From Endomychus coccineus (taxonomy: Eukaryota > Arthropoda > Insecta > Coleoptera > Endomychidae), in contig CAUEHT010000002.1 of assembly GCA_958510875.1 (NCBI GenBank), positions 806,001 to 870,000 on the forward strand: 64,000 bases of DNA, read 5' to 3'. Positions within the stretch are counted from its first letter, which is position 1. Every line of letters starts with the position of its first letter. Below, one piece after another: positions 1 to 9,131 of the stretch. Below the pieces are notes generated by a model that worked only from the letters and a program-made list of their open reading frames with translations, had not been told where the DNA came from and did not search any database. The translations under genes were made by a program, and so were the position numbers.

Positions 1-273
1 ATGATTCATATCTTCATATCTAAAATCAAATATATTAGCGCTATTGTTAAACATTGCTTAGACTTACTTGTAGATAGTTTTTTGATAGATGAGGACCCCG
101 ATTTATATCATATTCAAGTACTTTTGAACGGAAGCATGATGTTTACGATATACATCTGACAGATAGTTAATACGGGTAGACACCATCGTGTGAGACCATA
201 GAGGTCTGTTCGTGCTCATTTTAATGGAATTCACGTCCGTAGATCTGATTTCAGTGGGCCCCAATAGTCTATA
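1..273. repeat. Upstream flank of module W copy 1 (alpha type)
   Basis: This is the promoter-side flank of the first cassette. Near-identical sequence precedes copies 5 (about 23610-23885), 6 (about 26820-27097) and 12 (about 62290-62566). A related, diverged version precedes the other copies, where it contains the stretch 'acctctagaacg' followed by 'gatggggcccc'. The frames in it are not conserved between subtypes, so I treat it as non-coding. The repeat unit continues off the left edge of the window. Confidence 0.75.
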
Positions 274-300
274 GATGTAGAAATGTACTTGTAGCCCTAG

Positions 301-528
301 GAAGGATATCTTCGTCCATGGACCATTTTGGACACTTATACGCCGTATACAGCTTTTATTATTGCTTATACTTCATTTCATCATACAAACACCCCCGAAA
401 TTGATCATTTTCGTAAATTATCATCTAGATTGTCGTCAAACGACGTCGAATCTTTACGATTTATTTTAAGGTACTTAGCGGCATTTTTAGGGGTGCCAAA
501 AACAACCAACAAAGTTCACCCGGAGTAA
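301..528 (+). pseudogene. ORF1 of module W copy 1; non-ATG frame, possible death-effector-like helices
   Basis: The frame opens at 301, directly after an in-frame TAG, and runs to TAA at 526-528. It has no in-frame ATG: the tempting start at 328 is TTG. So this is either an exon entered by splicing or a relic. It contains FRKLSSRLSSNDVESLRFIL, whose pattern resembles the first two helices of death-effector domains; this is a weak, by-eye match. Beyond the stop the same frame continues as the acidic tail IDDDLSDGEF, which copy 12 reads without interruption. The function is unknown. Confidence 0.4.
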
Positions 529-617
529 ATCGATGACGATCTTTCCGATGGTGAATTTTAATTGAACGTAGAGGCTTTACTTTTCGATAAAAAAATTCCT
601 CCAAGATAATTTTAAAT

Positions 618-947
618 ATGGCCGACAAAAATTGGTACCGAATGGATTTGAATGAAAATATCCCCAAATCTTGTGTCAAATTAATTAATTTGAAGTTTCT
701 GAAAGTGCGAAATTTCGCAATTTTATACAAACGTGGAAACACACACAAGTCTTTGGCGCATGAGGCTCCGGGATTTTCCCTTGGCCTATCGAAATTAGAA
801 GGTTCGAATTGTATAAAAACACAATTGCATGAAGGCCAGATGTCCTATGTAATTTGTTACGAACGGAAACATTTTGACAAATGCCTCGAGGAGCTCGCTA
901 CGTTTCAGTTAGAGTTTATACATTTTACCTTGGTCTTGTTAATTTGA
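618..947 (+). pseudogene. ORF2 of module W copy 1, nonsense at codon 110
   Basis: ATG-initiated frame of 109 codons that ends at TGA where most copies have TGG (Trp) in the context LLIWGRF. After the stop the frame continues to the normal end, MGR-TAG, at about 1013. The protein differs from the beta and gamma versions at many residues (RMDLNEN against YIDLNKN; KFLKV against TFLRM). The core is conserved: LSKLEGSNCIKTQLHEGQ. I recognise no family, signal peptide or clear membrane span. Confidence 0.55.
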
Positions 948-1195
948 GGCCATTTCTTGTCCCGTGCGAGCGGCGCCAGTTGTAATAAAGTCTTTTTTGC
1001 TATGGGCCGCTAGCTTTTACCCGCTTCGCGTATATTTTAGTAGCTAGAAAATTCCCTTTGGTGCTTCGCACGTCAGACGTGCATAGCTGAGACTTGACAA
1101 TATCCGTTTCTATTTTGATTAAATTTTCCTATTCAAACGATATTTTGGGGCCCGAAAATGTGCCTAAGCAACGGCCCCGATGGAAATCTAACGAC

Positions 1196-1369
1196 ATGGA
1201 GCGAAAACGGAACGCGGAAAGTTGTCGTACAGCCGTATTAGGTACAGAAAGTTTTCACATTTCCAACTCACCAGCTACGCGCTCCTTACGTGAACGTCAT
1301 TCGATTTACGGAAAATTAACTATTTCAAAAGAGTTTTCGACCCGGTTCGGGGCTATCACGACCTTTTAA
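1196..1369 (+). CDS. ORF3 of module W copy 1, small basic protein
   Basis: Intact frame of 57 aa from ATG at 1196 to TAA at 1367-1369. The same frame is open upstream but lacks another in-frame ATG; a TTG at 1094 is not a credible eukaryotic start. The start MERKR is Arg/Lys-rich and could be a nuclear-localisation or nucleic-acid-binding tail. The C-terminus RERHSIYGKL is the most conserved part of the family. No known family is recognised. Coding status rests on its preservation in copies 2, 9 and 12. Confidence 0.45.
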   Translation: MERKRNAESCRTAVLGTESFHISNSPATRSLRERHSIYGKLTISKEFSTRFGAITTF

Positions 1370-1534
1370 AAGGTTCAAAGTTTACATTTCGATCATATTA
1401 CAGGCTCGCTCTGCTCGCCTCGTTTAGCTTGTCGGGTTCAAAGTTGACGGTGAAAATCGCATATTCCTAGTTCGATTTTTAGTAACTTGACTACCAACTT
1501 AAACTGCCGCATATTCTAATACCGACAAGTTACT

Positions 1535-2062
1535 TACTTATACGGATGTTAATCAAGTATCATTTTCATCACTTATTTGAATGAAAAGCAACTCTATTTT
1601 TCCAAAAGTACCTACCTATTTTAACTAAACAGAGGAAGGTACCCTATAGAAAACCGTTTATTTATCCAAAATTAACCATTTCAAAACAGTTTTCGACCCG
1701 GTTTGTGGCTTGTAGTACATTCTTCGAAATTTATATAAGGGGTTTTGTAGGGTAAATCATCCACGTACATTTTAAGGAACTTATGATACACTCTTCGAAA
1801 TTCATAAAAGGATTGTGTAGAGTGAATTATTGCCCGACAAAATCAGGTAATATATAAGTCTTATAGAGCTCCTTTTGGAGCATATATTCGTTGGAAATAA
1901 ATCCCATTCACGTACAATTTAAGGAACTTATGATTTATTCTTTGAAATTTATAAAAGGGGTTGTGTAGGGTGAATTATTGACCGACAGAATCAGGTGGTA
2001 TCTAGCAAATAGCTACACTTCAAATAATCGAGGGAGAACCTCCACCCCTTCTTGGTTGAATA
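1535..2062. repeat. Spacer with short tandem repeats and an ORF3 fragment
   Basis: No gene is seen. At 1668-1712 there is a diverged fragment of the ORF3 3' end. From 1719 to about 2005 a unit containing 'ttcgaaatttataaaagg' and 'gggtgaattatt' occurs three times, starting near 1721, 1792 and 1939. This small repeat is not seen elsewhere in the window. The stretch ends in the recurring spacer motif 'aataatcgagggagaacctcc'. Confidence 0.7.
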
Positions 2063-3955
2063 TAAGAATAGAATAAGAATAAATTTACAATAAGAGAAAT
2101 ATTTGCATTGAGTATAGTATTTTATGTGACATCTGTAAAATAAAAGAAAAATTGGAATCCCATGTAAATTCTCATTGGAATTTGTTTTATGGAAATAGAG
2201 TTGTAAAAAGTTAGGAAAAGTACGATTAATTAGTATTTAGCAATATAACAACCAGAAATAAACAAAACGTATACATATACATACATAAATACATAGATAA
2301 TTAAATAAGTAGGTAAATAAGTAGAACAATTATTAAGGATCAGAACAAAAATTTAAGAAACGTATAAGAGTTTTTTTTTAAGAATTAAGAGAGGGAATGA
2401 GTGGTTTATTAGTGATTTAGTTTAACATATAGGTTATGATTAAGTAAAAGAGTCTAACACCAATAACAATAATAATTGGATTCTAGCAAAACTATTAAGC
2501 AGAATTAATCTAATGTAAAACGGTATTTATCTAAATGAAATTCTTGAAGTACTCTCTTCCTTCCTGTAAGATATGTTTTTTTATTTTATTTTTAAAGGCC
2601 TTAGTAGGTCCGTTGACATTTTTCAACTCTGCTGGTAGTTGATTCCAAAGTCTTGGCCCTAAATATGTAAATATACTTTGCATTATCGTTTTATGACCTC
2701 TTGGGGTTTGTATGTTAATGGATGTGGTAGATCTAGTATTATAACTGACGTTCAATGGTATTTTCAATGCTTCATTATTTTTAAGATCAGCTCCTCAGTT
2801 GAAAACATTCTAGTTTTATTGTAGATTATTTTTAATATCCTTTTTTGCATTTTCCCATTGCTCCCCAAGCAATTATGCCGTAGCTAAGAATGTTCTCGAC
2901 AAAAGAGTGATACAGAATTTTTAGTTGCTGCACACTAAGTATGTTCTTTAAATGACACATTCTGTAAACAATGCCTCTTCATTTTTTTATCATTTCTTGG
3001 GCATGTATATCCCATTTTAGGAATTCATCTATTGTGACTCCTAAATATTTTAATGAAGGGACAATTTCTAAGCAGGAATTGTTACCTGTTTTCAATTCCT
3101 TGAATTCAGGTTGCCCCCTCACATAAGAGAACGTAAGTACTTTTGTTAGATATTTTATCTTCACCTGTACACTTATTTTTGTTACTTGAATTGATAATAG
3201 ACACGACCTCATTTGGAGTTGTACTGTACAAGAACATGGATCTAGGACTCCTATTTTCATTAGTGTGAGTGTCAGTTTCATGCCTTCGTATTTTTTTTGC
3301 ATAAGTTTTACCTATGTTAGCAAATCGTTTATTGAAAGCATTTGAAATATCAATTGGAGTTTTTACAATCTCATCACTTTCAAGCTTCAATTCCTTGATT
3401 TCCGATTTATTTTTGATCTTTTTGTTCTCAAATTTATCAATTGTTTCCCATAATGCTTTATTAGACCCTACGTTATCCATAATTTTGTATTTGAAATGAT
3501 TACACTTAGTTTTATGAATGAGGCCATTGAGTTCATTCCTGTATATTTTATAACAATTATTAATAGTCTCATTATTTGGTTATTTTAGATATTGCTGGTA
3601 AAGCCAATTTCTAGTTTTTATAGACTTCAAAATGCCTGCTATGATCCACTCTTTTCTTTTTATGTTTTTATTATAAATGATTTCAATATTAAGAGCCTTA
3701 TAAACTGTGTCCCAATTTTCATCCTCCAATGATTTCCTTAATTTATCCTCGTCTATTTTTGTCACCAATAAGTCATTTTTTACACCTTTAATATGATTTA
3801 TATTTAATGCTAGTAAAGTGGAATAGTGATCTGTTATGGTTGTCTTTATGATAGCAGCAGTAAATTCTGTATAAAGTTTATTTTCCATTTAAATATGATC
3901 AATACAAGAATTGCTTGTATTGCTTTCCCTCTTTTCTCAGACAATGTCCTATGCT
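2063..3955 (-). mobile_element. LINE N2 copy a (CR1/L2/jockey-like), internally deleted
   Basis: Non-LTR retrotransposon reading on the minus strand. At high coordinates is the end of an apurinic-type endonuclease: SCIDHI near 3905, then ITDHYSTLL. A linker follows (3888-3106), and then the RT thumb and C-terminus: LKYLGVTID near 3030, and YLGPRLWNQLP near 2640. The RT catalytic core (GVPQG and FADD-type motifs) is absent; the frame jumps from ISNKST directly to YVRGQPEF near 3125. About 75 bp are also missing near 2790 relative to copies b, c and e. The 3' terminus carries a (TTCTTA)n-like tail. It is non-functional. Confidence 0.85.
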
Positions 3956-5807
3956 GCTTTGAAATTGTACCCCCTAATTCTCAACATTCTAACAAATAGG
4001 TACACACAATTACCTCTCCTTGTAAGAAAAAAACTTGTTATACCTACCTTATGAATATCAAGCTAATTAATTTTCAGCATTGCCATGCTAAATGCAATAC
4101 AATTTTGTATGTTAATCTCTCAAGATGTTTTTTCAATTATTTTCAATGCTATTTGCAGTATCTGTGAAGTTACTTTATAAAAAAAACATTAATCGTACCA
4201 TAAAATTTCTTATGAATATTGTGCTAGTATTTTCTTAACATGCTACCTACAATTGACTTCTATTTGTAGATAGCTCAAGCAGCCTTTTACTTTATTTTCA
4301 GTCCAAATTACAGTCTCTGAAGAATGAGAAGAAGCTATTTTATAAAAAAATCTTTCAGCCATTGAGGAAGCCTAAGCATTTTGACTGTCTGAAGCAGAAT
4401 GACATTCTCTTTTGAGCTACCATAAGGATACACCTTCTCAGTCAGTATGCCATTCGAAAAGATTTCTCAAACATATCGGTAGCAGAACCATTGTAAAAAC
4501 CAATTCCCAGTATTAAAACTGTACGATCTACCCTTTTTGTTATAAATACAAAGATACAGAATTTATTCCTATTAGTAACTTGCAAAATGCAATTGTGTTT
4601 TGTTTGTACCTACATGTCTCAAGCAAGTTTGTACATATCTATTTTTATTGCTAGATAGTCTCAGAGAAAGTTATGTTATAAAAAATCTACTACCCGTTGA
4701 GGAAGCATTTTTTCTCTTTTCAGCTTTGAATCTGATATATTTATGCCAGGAATAATGAAGAAAAAGGGTGCATTTCATTATTAAGTTTTCCTCCTACCTT
4801 TATTCTTTTCATATATACATTTGCAAAGCTCAATTTAAAGTATTGAAACTGTACCATCTATCCTTTGAATGTATTTCTGTCATATCTCTTAATATTGTAT
4901 AACATCCATAAAGTGATGTATACTTTGTTGAAAGTATACCTTGTGGTAGCATATTAATTGTTTAACACTTTTATAATCATTTTCATGCATGTAACATCAG
5001 TTTTGGTGAAATTTTTCCACCAACTGACATATGTATAAAATGATACATCATGTAAATTGAACATTAAGAATGCTTTCCTTTCCAACAACATATGAAATAC
5101 TCTTGAATACATCTTTTTCTTGCTTTATTCAATATCATTTACCCATATTTAGCATCGCATACTTGGTAAAATGTAAGACATAACCTTGTGTCTACGTTGA
5201 ACATGTGAAATCACTATTTGTATTCCTAAAAACATAATACACGATACAAATGTCTATGGAAATATCTTTATTGTATATACAGTAACATTATTCGAGTACA
5301 TTGAAAGTCCTGTACCATCAATTTGAACTAATTCTGAGTGAACCCAATGTTCGTGCTGCTACGTTACTTGAAAATTGCTACTTTTACTGTAGAATATGAC
5401 AGATATCTTGATATATTCCTTGAAAATGTATTGAACTCTGCTCGGACATGATGTACATACCTTTCTATATCGTGTTGTCATTCTTTCAATACTTTAATTT
5501 CTGCAAGAATATATCTGTTGGTTCCAAACCTTGATATAATTCATATATTCAAATTTGAAATAAAATATGTTGAATGTTATTGTTACATATTGTTCAGACA
5601 TACCTCTAGAACGTTTTTTAATAGATGGGGCCCCCCGTTTATATGATATTCATGTAGTTTTGTTGACTTTCATTTAGATACATGAGTTTACGATTTACAA
5701 CTCTTTGACTATGAATTAGGTTAAGTTAAGACCATAGATTTGTAGATACACTTATTTAAAACTTTCTGGAGTCGATAGGTATGGTTTTTCATGGCCCCAA
5801 TAATCTA
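3956..5807. repeat. AT-rich spacer between LINE N2-a and module W copy 2
   Basis: No gene is supported. The same sequence recurs at about 43610-45480 and 52905-54637, and its second half recurs in every long spacer. Landmarks are 'caaacatatcggtagcag' near 4460, 'cagagaaagttatg' near 4670, 'ccaccaactgacatatg' near 5020, and the conserved upstream element 'acctctagaacg' at about 5600. Short frames here are not kept between copies. Confidence 0.75.
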
Positions 5808-5862
5808 TAGATGTAGAAATGTACTTGTACCCCTAGGAAGAATATCTTCATCCATGGACCAT
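5808..5862 (+). promoter_or_regulatory. Conserved 5' block of module W (example from copy 2)
   Basis: The block runs from 'gatgtagaaatgtacttgta' through CCTAGGAAG to 'cttcgtccatggacc'. It is present in all twelve modules, starting near 274, 5808, 12671, 20613, 23886, 27098, 34831, 41943, 45482, 54638, 59350 and 62567. It contains CCTAGG, a near-palindromic GGAAGTATACCTTC, and the 10-bp palindrome GTCCATGGAC. It lies about 330 bp upstream of the ORF2 ATG. Its conservation while ORF1 decays suggests a regulatory or RNA role; that is inference. Confidence 0.5.
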
Positions 5863-5938
5863 TTTAGACCCTGATATGCCGTATAGAGTTTTTATAACGC
5901 TTTTCGCATTGCTTCTACTTTATTTCATTATAAATACA

Positions 5939-5946
5939 CCTCCGAA
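5939..5946 (+). promoter_or_regulatory. Candidate TATA box TATAAATA, module W copy 2
   Basis: A consensus-like TATA element 241 bp before the ORF2 ATG. The same octamer is at 34950, 45602, 54758 and 59471 (copies 7, 9, 10, 11). Copies 3, 4 and 8 have TATACATA, and the alpha copies have CATACAAA. A start site about 30 bp downstream would give an RNA carrying ORF2 and ORF3. No transcript evidence is available. Confidence 0.35.
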
Positions 5947-6186
5947 ATCGATCGCTTTCGTAAATTATCAGGTAATTCTACATAGGTTATCGTCAAACCA
6001 CGTCAAATCTTTATGATTTATTTTAAACTACTTAGAGGCATTTTTGGGGAGTGACGACCGCCGTTTACAAGGTAATCAAGAAATCACTTTGACTAAATCG
6101 ATGACGATCTTTCGAATGGTGAATTTTAATTGAAGGTACAGGCTCTAGTTTTCGATTTGAGAATATTTTATTATTATTATTACAAT

Positions 6187-6582
6187 ATGGCCGACAAAAA
6201 GTGGTATTATATAGATTTGAATAAAAATATCCCCAACTCTTGTGTCAGATTAATTAATTTGACGTTTCTAAGAATGCCAAATTTCGCAATTTTATACGAA
6301 AGTTTAAACACTCGGATCTCTTTAGCGCTTAAGGCTACGGGATTTTCACTTGGCCTATCGAAATCAGAAGGTTCAAATTGTATAAAAACACAATTGCATG
6401 AAGGCCAAACCTCCTATGTAATAAGCTACGAACGAAATCATTTTGAAGTTTCCCTCGAGGAGCCCGCTCCGCGTAAGTTAGAGTTTATACATTTTACCTC
6501 GATCTTGTTAATTTGGGGCCGTTTCGTGCATCGTGCGGCCGGCGCTAGCTGTAATGAAGTCTTCTTGGCTATGGGCCGCTAG
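6187..6582 (+). CDS. ORF2 of module W copy 2, intact 131-aa protein of unknown family
   Basis: ATG (MADKKWYYID) to TAG. The protein is soluble-looking, of mixed charge, with the core KTQLHEGQTSYVISYERN and the C-terminal part LLIWGRFVHRAAGASC. The frame is also open for 19 codons upstream, starting right after the TAA that ends the ORF1 acidic tail; this leader has no ATG. I chose 6187 because the leader is poorly conserved in sequence while the ATG is kept in every copy. Neighbours are the TATA-like box upstream and ORF3 123 bp downstream. No domain is recognised. Confidence 0.6.
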   Translation: MADKKWYYIDLNKNIPNSCVRLINLTFLRMPNFAILYESLNTRISLALKATGFSLGLSKSEGSNCIKTQLHEGQTSYVISYERNHFEVSLEEPAPRKLEFIHFTSILLIWGRFVHRAAGASCNEVFLAMGR

Positions 6583-6586
6583 CTTT

Positions 6587-7129
6587 TATCCGCTTCGGGT
6601 ATATTTTGGTAGCTAGAAAATTCCCTTTGGTGCTTCGCACGTCAGACGTGCATAGCTGAGATCTGAGGATAGCTCAAACTGTTTCAATTAAATTTTCCTA
6701 TTTAATGGACATTTATCGAAAAAAGAAGGGCCGTCGGGCACGGTCCGCTACTAAATCTAACTACATGGAGCGAAAACGGCACGCGAAAAGTCGTCGTAAA
6801 GCCGTATTAGGTACAACCAATTTGCACTTCTCTAACTTGCCAGCTACGCGCTTCTCACGTGAACGTCATTCGATTTACGGAAAATTACCTATTTCAAAAC
6901 CGTTTTCGACCCAGTTTGAGGCTTATGCGACCTTTTAAAAGGTTCAAAGTTAACGTTTCAATCATTTTTTTAGCTCGCTTCGCTCGCTTCATTTAGCTTG
7001 TCGTGTCCAAAGTTGACCGTCGATAAGGTCGAAAATCGCATATTCCTAGTTACATTTTTAGTAACTTGCACACCAACCTAATAAGCCGCTTATTCTAATA
7101 CCGACTAGTTGATTTTACGGGCTACGCCC
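6587..7129 (+). other. Chain of short inverted repeats in the module W 3' region (copy 2)
   Basis: Seen directly: TATCCGCTTCGGGTA at about 6587; GTGC-TTC-GCAC at 6630-6640; GCACGTCAGACGTGC at 6637-6651; the perfect palindrome ACCTTTTAAAAGGT over the ORF3 stop at 6930-6943; GACC/GGTC at 7015-7030; AGTTAC/GTAACT at 7048-7066; AATAAG-CCG-CTTATT at 7080-7094; and GGGC-TAC-GCCC at 7119-7129. Several have three-base loops. Most recur in the other modules. The function is unknown; RNA processing or protein-binding sites are possible. Confidence 0.5.
6705..6938 (+). CDS. ORF3 of module W copy 2, 77-aa basic protein
   Basis: Complete frame from ATG to TAA. The first third is strongly basic (MDIYRKKKGRRARSATKS, then MERKRHAKSRRK), as expected of a nuclear or nucleic-acid-binding peptide. 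The C-terminus SRERHSIYGKL is conserved in every copy. In copies 3-6, 10 and 11 an indel plus a stop destroys the N-terminal part. It matches no family I know; the protamine-like charge is compositional only. Confidence 0.5.
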   Translation: MDIYRKKKGRRARSATKSNYMERKRHAKSRRKAVLGTTNLHFSNLPATRFSRERHSIYGKLPISKPFSTQFEAYATF

Positions 7130-7230
7130 CGCTGTTAACAGTTTTTAATGTGCAACGCCTTTTCGAGGGTTTAGTCGGATAGTGCGTGGTAACCTTTTGG
7201 TGAGGTGTATGGGCACCTTTAGGTTGTCAC

Positions 7231-7737
7231 TGTGACAGACGTCACTCTGGCAGTTGTAGGTTATATAGAGATGGGTACGCGTTTATAGAAACTTTTACTA
7301 TTAGCACGTGTCACAAGTTATTCTATGGTTTGGATCGTATGTCACTTTGACATTCATAGGTTAGATAGATTGAGAGTGGTAGATATTCATAGAAGAGTAT
7401 AAAATTGGAATGGAGTCAAATGTTAGTCGAAGGTATAGTTCTAGAGTACTCTTTGGAATTTGTGACGTACGTCACTTGGCCAATTCTAGGTTATATAATT
7501 TAATCATTGAAACTTCAAGTATTGCAAAAGAAAATGCTCATAAAATATAGTCGCTCTACAACTACATGGCTCCTCAAATACTATACAACAAATTAAAATA
7601 TTGCAATTGTACTTTTCAAAATTAAAATGTTTTTGAATCATCGATATTGTAGAATACAAATTTAAAGCAACTCTATTTCTTCAAAAGTAGCTACCTATTT
7701 ACAGTAAACAGAGGAAGATACACTATTGAAAACCGTT
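7231..7737. repeat. S2-type spacer with three GTCAC...TAGGTTATATA motifs
   Basis: No gene. The motif 'GTCACT..GrCA......TAGGTTATATAG' occurs at 7240, 7340 and 7470. The last overlaps the 14-bp perfect palindrome GTGACGTACGTCAC at 7462-7475. The stretch ends at 'gaaaaccgtttattt', where LINE N1 copy A is joined through a run of Ts. Related spacers follow copies 3, 6 and 10. Confidence 0.7.
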
Positions 7738-8126
7738 TATTTTTTTTTTGATAGTTGTGCAATATGATGCTCCCATGTCAATCTTGAATCGAGATAAACG
7801 CCGAAGAATTTAACTATGTTGGTTTCAATATTTAAATTGACTGGTCTAAGTGAAAAATGTAAAGTTTGTGTTTTGCTATCATTAATGCTAAGGTTATTAG
7901 CAAGGAACCAATTACAAATACTGGTTCGTGTTTCCAAGGCCTGTTGACTCAATTGCTCCAAGCTGTCCAAGCACTATCATGTGTTGTTGTGTCGTCGGCA
8001 AATAAAATAATGTTGTTCTTATACAACAGAGAATTGCTAATGTCATTAATGTATATTAAAAATAAGGTTGGCCCCAAGACAGATCCTTGTGGAACGCCAA
8101 ATGTGATTATTTTATTTGTCGAATTT

Positions 8127-9095
8127 TCATTGTTGTATGATACATATTGCATACGATTTACGATTAGTTAAGTATGATTTAATAAGATTTATACTATTGT
8201 TATCAAAGTTGTATTCTTGGAGCTTTTGCATCAACAGATCATGGGACACACAGTCAAAAGCCTTGGTAACGTCAAAAAAGGAGGCTTGCATGAACTTCTT
8301 TTCCTCAAAACATTCTCGAACATAGCTAGTAAGTTTGTTTATAGCAGCTGTAGTAGAAACATTGCTACGAAATCCAAATTGACATTTATTAAACCAATTA
8401 TTTGCCTCAAAATAGTATGTTATTTGCCGTTTCAGCACAGTCTCAAAAATTTTGCCAAAGATGGGTGTAATTGATATTGGCCTATAGTTATCAACATCAT
8501 CGCATAAGCCTTTTTTGTAAATCGGAACTACTTTAGATATTTTGAGGGAATCTGGAAAAATGTTAGAGGTGATACGTTGGTTTATAATTTTACATAGAGG
8601 AAAAACGATCAAATTTAGAATAGTTTTAACTATTTTAACATTTATATTATAAGTGTCCTTGCTGGGACTATTATTTAAATTTGAAATTATATCTCTCATT
8701 TCATTGAAAGTAACTTCTATGAATTTAAATTCTGAATGGAAGACTAAATTAATTTTTTTTGTATAATCAATAGGATTATTTTGTAAAGGTGGAAGATTCT
8801 TGAAAAGGGATTCTGCTATATTTGTAAAAAAAATATTTAAATCAGTGGCACAATGCCTTTTGCATATTTTTTGAATTGTTAATGTATTTATCGTTAGCTT
8901 CTTTTTTACTTTTATTAATGTCCTCACGATACCTTTTTTAAATTTATTAAGTGATTCATTGGAAACAATTTGTGGATTAGTTTTATTTAAACTGCTTGAT
9001 AACTGCAATTTTTCTCTACTTTGTCTTAAGTTGTCATTGAACCAATGTATTTTAGGTATGTTAGGTTCGTTTTGTTTTATAAATTTTGTTTTCAT
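8127..9095 (-). pseudogene. Reverse transcriptase segment of LINE N1 copy A
   Basis: The open stretch covers the endonuclease-RT linker and RT fingers and palm up to the NRKS motif. The frame then shifts and resumes at 8152-7949 with GVPQGSVLGP, FLIYINDI and the catalytic FADD. A TGA near 9133 separates it from the endonuclease part at 9132-9725. It would be needed for target-primed reverse transcription in an active LINE; here it is dead. The equivalent codon in copy B is sense. Confidence 0.8.
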
Positions 9096-9131
9096 TGGAA
9101 AGCTAGAATCACAGACATCTATTATCAGATT

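Larger units (their letters stand above)
274..1534 (+). repeat. Module W copy 1 (alpha subtype, 3' truncated)
   Basis: First of twelve copies of the tandem cassette. In order it holds the conserved 5' block, open ORF1, ORF2 with one nonsense codon, and open ORF3. The 3' hairpin region stops after 'taataccgac'. There it joins directly to sequence that in other units lies about 600 bp farther on ('acttacttatacgg', compare 14640). A deletion has therefore removed the GC-rich 3' end and the start of the spacer. Confidence 0.85.
5808..7230 (+). repeat. Module W copy 2 (beta subtype), the most complete
   Basis: Best-preserved cassette: a TATAAATA box, intact ORF2 and intact full-length ORF3. Its 3' region contains all the short inverted repeats described separately. 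The ORF1 region is broken, with TGA where alpha copies read CGA in SLRFIL. It ends at 'aggttgtcac', which is followed by the S2-type spacer. Confidence 0.88.

Noticed and set aside
328..330. TTG start for ORF1 and for the leaders of ORF2
   Set aside because: TTG is not a normal eukaryotic start. ORF1 is reported as lacking a start, and ORF2 is begun at its conserved ATG.
5973..5990. Possible 14-nt intron ('gtaattctacatag') in the ORF1 region of beta copies, absent from alpha
   Set aside because: Far too short for a spliceosomal intron in animals; better seen as an indel between subtypes.
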